Below, one piece after another: positions 39,206 to 47,359 of a stretch of DNA of 47,359 bases. The stretch is taken from assembly GCA_949297575.1 (NCBI GenBank), contig CASFTB010000009.1:1-47359 (forward strand). Reading direction: 5' to 3'. The notes under the pieces are model-generated. The model did no database searches and was not told where the DNA came from. It saw nothing but the letters and a program-made list of their open reading frames with translations. Source of the DNA: an uncultured Bacillota bacterium. GTDB lineage: Bacteria; Bacillota; Clostridia; Christensenellales; Borkfalkiaceae. The first letter of the stretch is position 1. Every line of letters starts with the position of its first letter. The position numbers and the translations under genes are program-made.

Positions 39206-41197
39206 GTGGTAAAAAAGTTTTTGGTCAGAATGTATGACAAGATCGTCGGGTCGAATGCCGTGGTATGGCATTTCTATACGATGTACAAAATGCGGCACAC
39301 AAAACTGCACAGATATTGCAGGCCCCTTTCCTGGGCCTATCTGTGCGGGCTGCTCCTGAAATACGCGGTATTCGGGGTGGAGGCGAAGCTGAAATATCCG
39401 GAATCCTCCGTGCAGGTGTATCCGGACAGGGAGAAACTGATCGGATCGCTTGCCGGCGCGGAGGTGCTCTCCTTTGACGTTTTCGGAACGCTGCTGTTGT
39501 GCCGCTTCGAACATCCCGAGGACCTGTACGATATCGTGGGATATGAGCTTGGCCTTTCCGATTACAGGGAGATGCGCATCGGCGCAGAGCGCGCGGCGCG
39601 CCGGCGGAAGGGCGAGCGGGCGGATCTGCGCGAGATCTGCGCCCTGTTGGAAGAGCGCCATGCCGTCGATGCCGACAGGGCGTATGCGTTGGAGACGGAT
39701 GCCGTCCGGAAGTTCTATTGCGCGAATCCGTATTTTACGGCGTTGCTGCGCGACGAGCGCCTCGAGGGGAAGAAGACGATCGCGGTCTGCGACGCGTGCT
39801 TCTCCGCGGACTTCCTGAAAAGCCTGCTCGGCGAAAAGGGTTTTTCCATAGAAGAAATATTTGTGTCGAACGAATACGGGCGCTCGAAAACGGAGGGCGG
39901 GCTCTGGGACGCCGTACGTGAAAAGTACGGGCGCGGGCTCTTCCATATGGGAAGCATTTACGCCGCAGACGTCAAAAACTGCTGTCGGCACGGGCTCCGC
40001 GCGTGCGGGATCCCCGATCTGAACCTCGCTTGTTCCTTATACCGTGAACACGGGGTGCATTCTTTGGCGCAGTCTTTGTACAGCGCGCTCGTGAACGGCA
40101 GGCTGCACGCGGAGGGCGGGCTGCGCGATCCGTATTACGAACACGGGTACGTGTACGGCGGCATCATGGTGTTCGGGTTCTGCACGTGGCTCGAGCGGCT
40201 GGCACGGCACGAAAAGTACGACTGCTTTCTGTTCCTCGCGCGGGACATGGAGCCCGTTTATAACGCATACAGCAAATATTTCGGCAAAGTGCCGAGCGTG
40301 TACCTGAAGATCTCGCGCTTTGCGGCGATGAAGCTGGCCCTGCCGGAGTATTTCGAAATTTTCTTCAACACGATGTTCGCGGAGAAGGCGAGGAAGAGGC
40401 ATAAGATCTCGGCAGGCAAAGCGCTCGAACAGGCAGAACTTTCGTTCCTCGCGGCAAAGCTGCCGCAGGGCGGGGCGGAAGAGCTGAACGAGTCGCTCCT
40501 CCCGTCTCTGCGCAGGTTTCTCTTCGCGCATATGAAAGAGATCACGCAGAGATATGCCGCCGACGCCGAGGCGTTCGAACGCTATATCTCGCCTCTGACA
40601 GAGGGGAAAAAGCGCATCTGCGTGGTAGACCTGGGTTGGCGCGGCACGATCTTCTCCATGCTTGAAGCCTGGTTCAGAGAGCGGCGCCCGGAGGTGACGC
40701 TGCGCAGCGCGATGCTGGGCGTGCGCGATCATTTCATGGCGAACCACCTGACCGACTGCGGAAAGATGGACAGCTATCTCTTCTCGCATACCAAAAATAC
40801 AAACTACATGATAGACGAAACGCAGATCATGTTGTTTGAAACGATGTTTTCTTCGGAGGCGCCGACCACAGTCGGGTATGCCGTCGCGGAGGACGGGAGC
40901 GGGCAGCCCGTGGCGGGGCAGACGGAAGAGCGCCGCGGCGTGATTTTCCGGCAGATCCGGCGCGGGATGGCGGATTTCTGCGGCGAATTCAAGCAGGCAG
41001 CAGACTTGCTGCCTTTCCGCCTGCGCATTTCGGGGACGGAAGCATACGCCCCGTTTGCGGATGCGCTTGCCGACGTGCGCTATAACCTCAGCCTGTTCGG
41101 CAAGCTGAAAACGAGCGCAGACCCCAACAGCGTGCCCGTGAGCATGCGCGACCTTCTCGAAGAGATCGGCTACACCTCGGATAAAAAGTTCTATTGA
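39206..41197 (+). CDS. HAD-superfamily-like protein of the COG5610 type
   Basis: 663 aa from GTG 39206, chosen because GGAGAA (39194-39199) is 6 nt upstream; an ATG at 39098 would add 36 poorly conserved residues. HAD motif I is LSFDVFGTLLL (Asp91), a later lysine is in YGRSKTEGG, and the acidic motif IV is HMGSIYAADVKN, where the usual GD is GS. A second region (LFLARDMEPVYNAY, VYLKISRFAAM, VVDLGWRGT) matches the C-terminal domain of proteins often found in capsule and O-antigen clusters. Its precise activity is unknown. The DUF1653-like gene follows after 7 nt. Confidence 0.7.
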   Translation: MVKKFLVRMYDKIVGSNAVVWHFYTMYKMRHTKLHRYCRPLSWAYLCGLLLKYAVFGVEAKLKYPESSVQVYPDREKLIGSLAGAEVLSFDVFGTLLLCRFEHPEDLYDIVGYELGLSDYREMRIGAERAARRRKGERADLREICALLEERHAVDADRAYALETDAVRKFYCANPYFTALLRDERLEGKKTIAVCDACFSADFLKSLLGEKGFSIEEIFVSNEYGRSKTEGGLWDAVREKYGRGLFHMGSIYAADVKNCCRHGLRACGIPDLNLACSLYREHGVHSLAQSLYSALVNGRLHAEGGLRDPYYEHGYVYGGIMVFGFCTWLERLARHEKYDCFLFLARDMEPVYNAYSKYFGKVPSVYLKISRFAAMKLALPEYFEIFFNTMFAEKARKRHKISAGKALEQAELSFLAAKLPQGGAEELNESLLPSLRRFLFAHMKEITQRYAADAEAFERYISPLTEGKKRICVVDLGWRGTIFSMLEAWFRERRPEVTLRSAMLGVRDHFMANHLTDCGKMDSYLFSHTKNTNYMIDETQIMLFETMFSSEAPTTVGYAVAEDGSGQPVAGQTEERRGVIFRQIRRGMADFCGEFKQAADLLPFRLRISGTEAYAPFADALADVRYNLSLFGKLKTSADPNSVPVSMRDLLEEIGYTSDKKFY

Positions 41198-41204
41198 GTG
41201 CTCT

Positions 41205-41885
41205 ATGAAAAATGTCCTGAAAGGGTATTATCTCCGCTATGACGGGCGCCTCGTTTTTGTCGTGGATACGGTCACAAATGTCGATACGGGGGAACAGCTC
41301 GTGCTTTGCAGGGCCAATGCCCCGAAAGCACAACATCTGTATGCCGTCGGCAAAAGCTCTTTTTTGGAGGAGACGGAAGTAGACGGAAAGCCGATCCCCA
41401 AATACAGGCACATTTCACGCGCGCGCACCCTTTCGGAGGAGGCCGCCGTTGCGATGTATGCGGCGGACGGCGCATATCCGCCCGAAACATTGGTGAAGGG
41501 GAGGAAGAGTTCGCGGCACCGCCCGGCAGACACGTATCGGGCCTATGCGAAGGATCTGAGCGAGTCGTATCTGCGAGACGCGCGCATAGCCCGCGGAGGA
41601 ATGGCCGCAGGGCATGGAGAGGAGTATGCGCGCGCCAAAGAAAATGTTCTGTTCCTGGAGCGGTGCCTCGAAGGCGACCTGAAAGAGTATGCCGGCTATT
41701 TCAGAGAGCGGTTCATCGAGGGGAAGAGCATCCGCAAATATGCCGCTGAGCACGGCATCAACCGCGGCTCCGTCGATCATATCCAGTCAAAGTTCTTTGC
41801 GGCGCTCGCTGCATGCCTCGAAGAGCGCGACGCGGCGGAGCACCGTTGCCGCCCGGCAGGCCCTCCGCAGGGCGGGCGCACTTGA
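41205..41885 (+). CDS. DUF1653-like protein with C-terminal helix-turn-helix-like region
   Basis: 226 aa from ATG 41205; no strong Shine-Dalgarno, but the gene is coupled to the upstream one by 7 nt. Residues about 4-70 (KGYYLRYDGRLVFVVDTVT through DGKPIPKYRHI) follow the DUF1653 pattern, a small beta domain often found with repair or metal-related enzymes. Residues about 150-205 are helical and include FIEGKSIRKYAAEHGINRGSVDHI, which looks like a sigma-4-type HTH. It could be a small DNA-binding regulator. Function is not known, and the DUF call is by pattern. Confidence 0.6.
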   Translation: MKNVLKGYYLRYDGRLVFVVDTVTNVDTGEQLVLCRANAPKAQHLYAVGKSSFLEETEVDGKPIPKYRHISRARTLSEEAAVAMYAADGAYPPETLVKGRKSSRHRPADTYRAYAKDLSESYLRDARIARGGMAAGHGEEYARAKENVLFLERCLEGDLKEYAGYFRERFIEGKSIRKYAAEHGINRGSVDHIQSKFFAALAACLEERDAAEHRCRPAGPPQGGRT

Positions 41886-41970
41886 CCGGGCGACCTCTTT
41901 AAAAAATGATTCGGAAGAGCTGTCCACGGTCTGCTTTTAAAGCGGGCGTGGATTTGATATAGATGTGCCG

Positions 41971-41985
41971 CTCCGCTTTGCGGAG
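41971..41985 (+). other. Short hairpin before the NAGPA gene
   Basis: CTCCGC pairs with GCGGAG over TTT. It lies in the 152-nt gap between genes; no U tract follows and no convincing promoter is visible. It might be part of a leader. Confidence 0.35.
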
Positions 41986-42037
41986 AGGTATGCAGGAAAA
42001 ATATGTTTAGTAGTAAAAAAGAAAAGGAGAAAGGTAT

Positions 42038-45000
42038 ATGAAACACAAGTCGACTTTTGTGTGCAAACGCAGCGCGGCGGTTTCATTGCTCGGTGCCGTC
42101 GCACTGGTGATGATCATCCTCGCCTTTGTGCTGTGCGGTAATGTTGCATATGCGGCGGACAGGCACGATGTGACGGCAACGAGAAGAAGCATCTCCGCGG
42201 GAGTGACGGAGACGGAGTATTACACGAATAACTCCGAGAACAATGACCAGACGGTCGTCTATGCGATCGATGTCGACCTGTCCCAAAATACGCTCATCGC
42301 AGGGTATAAGGATTACGATACGAGCGGGACATGGGGCATGCAGCGCGTACGCGAACAGGCTGCCGCGGCGGAAGCGAAGCGCGGCGTCAATATCGTTGCC
42401 GCGTTCAACGGAGATTTTTATAATATGAGCTCGGGCGAGCCTTCCGGCGTGCTCGTCATGAACGGGGAAGAAGTCAAAGTGACCTCTTCCGCCCTCGCGC
42501 GCAACTGGTTTGCGATCACGGCGGACAATAAGGCGTATATCGGGTCCGGAGCTCTGCCCGAGAATACCGTAGAGGCGATCGGCGGAGATCGTATATTGAT
42601 CAAAGACGGAGAGATCGTCCTTGGAGTGGACGATTCCTACTACATGACCAAAAATCCTCGCACTGCGGTGGGCATCAAGGCAGACGGCAATGTCGTCATC
42701 GTGTCTGCAAACGGCAGGCAGGCGCCCTATTCGAGCGGTTACACCTATATGGAGCTTTCGCAGAAAATGCTTGAGCTCGGCTGCGTCGTCGCCATAAACC
42801 TGGACGGCGGCGGCTCTTCCACGTATCTTGCGCAGTATGCGGGCACGGATGAACTTGTGCTCGCCAACAGCCCGTCCGACGGAACGGAGCGCAGCGTTTC
42901 CTCCTCTCTCTTCGTCGTTTCCAACGCAGAAGAGACGGGGATCTTCGGCTCCGTCGATATCTCACCGAACAACGAAGTCTATACACCCGGCACCGCCGTG
43001 GAACTGAGCGCCATCGGCGCGGATACGGCGGGCTTCCCCATGGGGATCCCGTCGGGAGCATTTTGGCGCCTCGCCGAAGAATGCTCGGAAATGGGTTCGC
43101 TTGAAGGCAGGATCGAGGCAGACGGCACCGCCGCCGCGACGCTTCATGCCGCGGAAGGAGCGGTCGGTACCGTCGTCGTCGAACTCGTCTACGAGGGAAA
43201 AGTGTACGGCAGCACTACGATAGAATTGCAGTGGCCGGATTCATTGACGATGACAAACACCGTCTATTCGCTCGATTTCGGCGAAAGGACGGATTTCGGC
43301 CTTACGGCATATTGGAACACGCGCATCGTACATCTGAAAGAAGGAGATCTCATTTGGGAGATCGGAGAGACGGGCAGTGCGGAATACCCGAGCATCGGAA
43401 AGATGGACGGGGATATCTTTGTGGCCGACGAGGAAGCGACGAACGTCACCGCAACGGTCACGGTAAAACTCGGCCATAACACGGCTGTATTTATCTCTGC
43501 GGAGGTCTCCGTCGGGCAGCTTCCTACGGTCGCCTGGGATTTTGAGGATATCAAAGACCCGGAAACGGGAGAGGTGATCACGGAGGCAGAAGAGTATTAT
43601 ACTGTTGCGGAAGATACAAGCGCGTATTTCAGGATCTCGTTTGACCCCAACAACAGCGGCGCAAAGGGGAGCGCACAGATTGTCGATGCAACGACGGGAG
43701 AAGTGCGCGTAGGAGAGAAAGCGTTACAGCTCAATTATGACTTTACCAACAATGCCGTTGCGCAAGTGACGGCGGGCGTATATTTCGGGCCCAGCACGCG
43801 CTACGAGGTTCCCGGGCATCCCACCGGCCTCGGCGTTTGGGTCTATGCGCCGGAAGGTACGCCGAACTTCTGGCTCAGGTCTTATCTGTTCGGAGAGGAC
43901 GAAAACGGAAACCCGACGGAAGGAAATGTCGGTTGGGGCGGTGATAAAGGTGCTTACGTCGTCGATTTTACTTCGTCGACGACAGAGTTACAGCCGGGTT
44001 GGCACTACTATGAAGCAGATTTGACGAATTTCACGAACCTGCCGTATACGTGGATTCTTACCAATCAGACCTTCCGCATCATGCAGCTGACGGGGAACGG
44101 CGCGCCGGTCGCGGGATACCTCTATCTGGATAATTTCCAGTTCGTTTACGGAGCGAACACGGACGACCTATATGCGCCCGAGATCCAATCGGTGCAGATT
44201 GGAAATTCGGGCGGCGCCGCGGTGGAAGACGGGATGGTCGTTTCCGACGATCCGTTCTCGATTTACGCTTCCTATAACGAATTTATGGGGCTTTCCGATG
44301 AAGAGCTGGAAGAGATCGAAGACGAGGCCGACAGGGAGGCATATGAAAAGGCGCCTATGTACGCGACGGGCGTCAATACGGCAGACGTTCACGTGTATGT
44401 GGACGGCAACGAGGTCGAACTTGCCTTAGTGACGGAAACCGAGTTGTTCACAAAAGATATCCGCCTTCCCAACGGCAAACATAAAATAACGATCGAAGTG
44501 AGCGATAACTTCCAAAACCGGAGAACGGTCAGTTATGTCATCGAAGTCAGCAATGAGAGCGGCTATGTGTCCGCAGGCTTGCAGGGGGTAGGAAAAGAAT
44601 CATACCTTGGTTCCGATTATCTGCTCGACTTGGTGGCGGATCTTCCCGCGTCCGTGCAGGAAGCGACCTTTGAGGTCCGCCTCGCGACCGGTTTTTCCCT
44701 CGAGGCGGGCGACGCGGTCTCCGGCTTCGAAGTGACGCGGTGCGGACTGACGCATGTCAATAACAACGTATATACCGTTACGATCAGGAGGACGGCGGGG
44801 GAGTTTACTGAAGGCAGTGCCGTCATCGCCAAATTCAAGATCCACTGCGATCCCTCTTTGCCGGAAGGATCCGTCCTGTCTTATTCCATCGATATGTCTT
44901 CCGTCGTATATGCAGAAGGCGTTCAGGAGGACGTCCTGAACAGCTTCTATACGGAAGCGGAAATCGAGGTCCTGCCCTATTATATCATCGAGGCAGACAC

Positions 45001-47359
45001 GATGGTCGTCGGCTCGGAGGGCGGATACATCTATGTGACCGACGCGGCAGGGAATCCCGCTGCGGGCGTCACCGTCACCGTCGACGGCGTGCAGCTGGAT
45101 AAGGTGACGGATGAAGAAGGAAAAGTTTATACCGACCTCTTCGTTGCGGAAAAGTGCAGCAAGACGGTAGCAGCTTATTCGGAGGATGGTTATTCGTACG
45201 GATTGACCGTATATGGCGTACTCCCCGGGGGCATGACGGACGAAGAGGGGGCTCCTTCTGCGGCGCCTGCTTTTGTCCGTTCCGTGGCCACTGTCGACGG
45301 CAACACGGAGCAGCGCATTTTCTGGCTGGCAAATCCTTTGGCAGCAAATGCTTCCGCACAGGTCCGCTACGCGACGGCGGAAGAGTATGAGGCAAAAGGA
45401 GAGGGCGCGTTCCGTACGGTAAACGGGACGAATCAGCTGTTGGAATTTACGGGCACATACGCCGTTTACGTCAATCACGTTTTGCTGGAAGGGCTCGCGG
45501 AAAATACGCAGTATGTGTACCGGGCGGGCGATGGAACGACTTGGTCGGAGATAAAGCACTTCTCTACCGCAAAGAGCGGCGCGGCGACCGACTTTATTGT
45601 CATGGGCGATACACAGGCAGAAAATTCTGAGATTTTTGAGGCGTACGGCAATGCGATCGTAAACAGCGGCGTCGATTACGACTTCGCCATCCAGACGGGC
45701 GATTTTGTCGATCAGGGCAGCAATTACGAGCTGTGGGCTGCGATCCTCGATGTGTTCTCGGAGTATTTCAGTGATATCGATTTTGTTCAGACATTCGGTA
45801 ACCATGAATATTCGGGGAGTGCGCTCTATCCGATGGCGATGACCTTCTCGCCGAGCGAAAAGTATTATTCCGTGACGTATGGCAACGTATATATCGCGGT
45901 CATCAACTGTTATACGGAATCGGACATGCGGGAGGCTGCAGCATGGATAGAGGCGGATGCCGTCAAGAGCGATGCCGTATGGAAGGTGCTCAGCCTGCAC
46001 AGGCCCCCGTATTATACAAATGTGATCGGCGGCAGTGAAAACTCGCATGCGATCATACCCGCGCTTGCCGATGCAGCGGGGTTTGACGTCGTGTTTTCCG
46101 GGCACGATCATTCCTATGCGCGTACGCAGCCTATGACTGGCGGCGCCGTCGACGAGGAAAACGGAACCGTTTACTTCATCGTCGGTGCGGCGGAAGAGGG
46201 CGGTAAATACGAAATCACCGACGATCCCGCATTCAACTTCGCAAAGGTGAGCGGCGATTTCAATGCACTTTACTTCTCGGTGCACGCGACGGATACGGAG
46301 ATGCAGATCACCGTTTATAACCTGACCGACGACGGCGTTACGTTCGAGGTGTTCGACAGCTATACGATCCGCAACGACTGTGCGGGTCCCGGTCACGACT
46401 TCTCTTATATAGGCGGCCGGCTCGTCTGCGACAGGTGCCACTATGCGGCCTTGCCTTCCGAGATTGGATTCAGCGGCCTCGTGCAGGACGAAGAGGGGCA
46501 TAACTGGTACTTCAGCGGAGGAAGCCCGTGGGCGGGTTGGCTCCAGCTGGGTGAAGAGCAGTACTACTTCCTCGAAGACGGTTCTGCCGCGAACGGAGAG
46601 GTTGTCCTGCAGGCAGACTATGAAAGCAACGCCCACGGAGACATATTTTTTACATTTGAAAACGGTCTCCTTACAGGCGGCCATACCGGCTGGTACGGCC
46701 CGAAGTACTATGTGGAAGGACAGTATATCACCGGATGGATCGAGCTGGAGGATGGGTACTATTATCTGGCGACCGGGAATGATGCGCTCCGCAACCCGGG
46801 CGTTGAGACCGGTGATAAATTGACCGGGTATTGCTCTGTTTATACGCCTACAGAGCCCTATTTCACGATTTATTATATTCATTTCGATGAAGACGGACGA
46901 TATGTGCGCGGAGATTTCCATCTGCGCGGAGATGGGCAGAATTATGCCATCACGTATGTCACGCCCATCGGAGATTCCGACCGCACAGTGTGGATTCTCT
47001 ATTATTGCAGCGAATGGGTGCCCGTCAACGGAGACTTGTTCTACGTAGACGGTAATTGCAACCTGGTGACCGGGTTGTATGAAATCGATGGCGTCCTGTA
47101 CAATTTCAGTGATGCGGAAGGAAAGCCCGATGTGACGGGCAGAGGCAAATGCCTCGGCACATACAGCGGGTGGCTGGATGACAGATATTATGTAGACGGC
47201 GTCATGCAGCAAGGCTGGTCGGTCATCGACGGAGACTACTACTATTTTGCGACGGAGAATGATGACGGGATGGAGCTCGGCAAAAAGTTTACGGGACGCC
47301 GGGCAGTATACACACCCACGCAGCCGTATGCGACATATTATTACATCAACTTTGCGGAA
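42038..47359 (+). CDS. Giant secreted protein: NAGPA-type phosphodiester glycosidase fused to a calcineurin-like phosphatase and cell-wall-binding repeats (3' partial)
   Basis: 1774 codons without a stop to the window end, from ATG 42038 after AAAAGGAG. A signal peptide covers about residues 1-40 (cleavage near AYA-AD). Residues about 45-290 form a NAGPA domain (phosphodiester glycosidase; AAFNGDFYN, NPRTAVGIKADG, and INLDGGGSS with Asp256). Ig-like, CBM-like and a cohesin-like stretch (about 845-950) follow. Next is a purple-acid-phosphatase type FnIII domain, then a metallophosphatase with Asp1191 (MGD), Asp1222 (TGDFVDQG), His1256 (GNHE) and His1356-Asp1357-His1358 (GHDH). From about 1487 there are aromatic YYF/W-rich repeats like cell-wall-binding repeats (for example YYVDGVMQQGW). 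It probably strips GlcNAc from phosphodiester-linked sugars outside the cell and then removes phosphate. No promoter is identified. Confidence 0.85.
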   Translation, partial: MKHKSTFVCKRSAAVSLLGAVALVMIILAFVLCGNVAYAADRHDVTATRRSISAGVTETEYYTNNSENNDQTVVYAIDVDLSQNTLIAGYKDYDTSGTWGMQRVREQAAAAEAKRGVNIVAAFNGDFYNMSSGEPSGVLVMNGEEVKVTSSALARNWFAITADNKAYIGSGALPENTVEAIGGDRILIKDGEIVLGVDDSYYMTKNPRTAVGIKADGNVVIVSANGRQAPYSSGYTYMELSQKMLELGCVVAINLDGGGSSTYLAQYAGTDELVLANSPSDGTERSVSSSLFVVSNAEETGIFGSVDISPNNEVYTPGTAVELSAIGADTAGFPMGIPSGAFWRLAEECSEMGSLEGRIEADGTAAATLHAAEGAVGTVVVELVYEGKVYGSTTIELQWPDSLTMTNTVYSLDFGERTDFGLTAYWNTRIVHLKEGDLIWEIGETGSAEYPSIGKMDGDIFVADEEATNVTATVTVKLGHNTAVFISAEVSVGQLPTVAWDFEDIKDPETGEVITEAEEYYTVAEDTSAYFRISFDPNNSGAKGSAQIVDATTGEVRVGEKALQLNYDFTNNAVAQVTAGVYFGPSTRYEVPGHPTGLGVWVYAPEGTPNFWLRSYLFGEDENGNPTEGNVGWGGDKGAYVVDFTSSTTELQPGWHYYEADLTNFTNLPYTWILTNQTFRIMQLTGNGAPVAGYLYLDNFQFVYGANTDDLYAPEIQSVQIGNSGGAAVEDGMVVSDDPFSIYASYNEFMGLSDEELEEIEDEADREAYEKAPMYATGVNTADVHVYVDGNEVELALVTETELFTKDIRLPNGKHKITIEVSDNFQNRRTVSYVIEVSNESGYVSAGLQGVGKESYLGSDYLLDLVADLPASVQEATFEVRLATGFSLEAGDAVSGFEVTRCGLTHVNNNVYTVTIRRTAGEFTEGSAVIAKFKIHCDPSLPEGSVLSYSIDMSSVVYAEGVQEDVLNSFYTEAEIEVLPYYIIEADTMVVGSEGGYIYVTDAAGNPAAGVTVTVDGVQLDKVTDEEGKVYTDLFVAEKCSKTVAAYSEDGYSYGLTVYGVLPGGMTDEEGAPSAAPAFVRSVATVDGNTEQRIFWLANPLAANASAQVRYATAEEYEAKGEGAFRTVNGTNQLLEFTGTYAVYVNHVLLEGLAENTQYVYRAGDGTTWSEIKHFSTAKSGAATDFIVMGDTQAENSEIFEAYGNAIVNSGVDYDFAIQTGDFVDQGSNYELWAAILDVFSEYFSDIDFVQTFGNHEYSGSALYPMAMTFSPSEKYYSVTYGNVYIAVINCYTESDMREAAAWIEADAVKSDAVWKVLSLHRPPYYTNVIGGSENSHAIIPALADAAGFDVVFSGHDHSYARTQPMTGGAVDEENGTVYFIVGAAEEGGKYEITDDPAFNFAKVSGDFNALYFSVHATDTEMQITVYNLTDDGVTFEVFDSYTIRNDCAGPGHDFSYIGGRLVCDRCHYAALPSEIGFSGLVQDEEGHNWYFSGGSPWAGWLQLGEEQYYFLEDGSAANGEVVLQADYESNAHGDIFFTFENGLLTGGHTGWYGPKYYVEGQYITGWIELEDGYYYLATGNDALRNPGVETGDKLTGYCSVYTPTEPYFTIYYIHFDEDGRYVRGDFHLRGDGQNYAITYVTPIGDSDRTVWILYYCSEWVPVNGDLFYVDGNCNLVTGLYEIDGVLYNFSDAEGKPDVTGRGKCLGTYSGWLDDRYYVDGVMQQGWSVIDGDYYYFATENDDGMELGKKFTGRRAVYTPTQPYATYYYINFAE

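Noticed and set aside
44600..47212. An 870-codon open frame on the minus strand under the NAGPA gene.
   Set aside because: It is antisense to a frame with signal peptide, NAGPA and metallophosphatase motifs. No ribosome binding site and no domain were recognised, and I/R-rich composition points to a shadow frame.

Overview
The window looks like the chromosome of a GC-rich, Gram-positive-type anaerobe of the Clostridia, probably a gut member of the Christensenellales/Borkfalkia-like lineages. This rests on sepF, many lipoproteins and single-membrane surface anchors, InlB-type B-repeats, BspA-type leucine-rich repeats, domain-permuted GH3 enzymes and strong Shine-Dalgarno sites. The lineage is inference. 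No rRNA, tRNA or CRISPR array was seen.

Region 1 (1-18240) is the most interesting part. A tyrosine recombinase (184-1095) is followed by a 150-bp segment flanked by 27-bp inverted repeats that match at 25 of 27 positions. The segment carries a near-consensus sigma-A promoter, currently pointing left, and a terminator pointing right. It therefore looks like an invertible promoter shown in its OFF orientation. Inversion would point the promoter at a LytTR-type regulator (1352-2095) and a co-directional gene train running to a terminator at 18209. That train encodes two membrane-anchored GH3 glycosidases with a lipoprotein between them, then a five-gene cassette: lipoprotein SGNH protein, membrane SGNH protein, small 3-TM protein, MBOAT acyltransferase and AMP-forming ligase.

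Region 2 (18278-28493) is mostly ordinary. It holds a large anchored repeat protein and a small cupin-like protein read from a probably leaderless promoter, then rmuC and cca. Opposite these are a diacylglycerol-kinase-like gene and a CPA-type cation/proton antiporter, followed by sepF and a YggS/PLPHP gene. The promoters of cca and the lipid kinase appear to share one palindromic -35 hexamer.

Region 3 (28560-36974) holds a lipoprotein of unknown function and a second copy of the five-gene cassette in a different order, with its own near-consensus promoter and no inverton. Each cassette resembles a Dlt/AlgI-type export-and-acylate machine: a ligase activates an acyl group, MBOAT carries it across the membrane, and SGNH proteins transfer or edit it outside. 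No carrier-protein gene is present in either copy.

Region 4 (37018-47359) has an AraC-type regulator divergent from a second LytTR-family regulator whose DNA-binding domain is cut short. A 530-bp gene-poor stretch follows, with a terminator, a consensus promoter and two mutually exclusive leader hairpins. It precedes a HAD-like protein and a DUF1653-like protein. The window ends inside a very large secreted protein that joins a phosphodiester glycosidase (NAGPA-type), Ig/CBM/cohesin-like domains, a calcineurin-type phosphatase and cell-wall-binding repeats.
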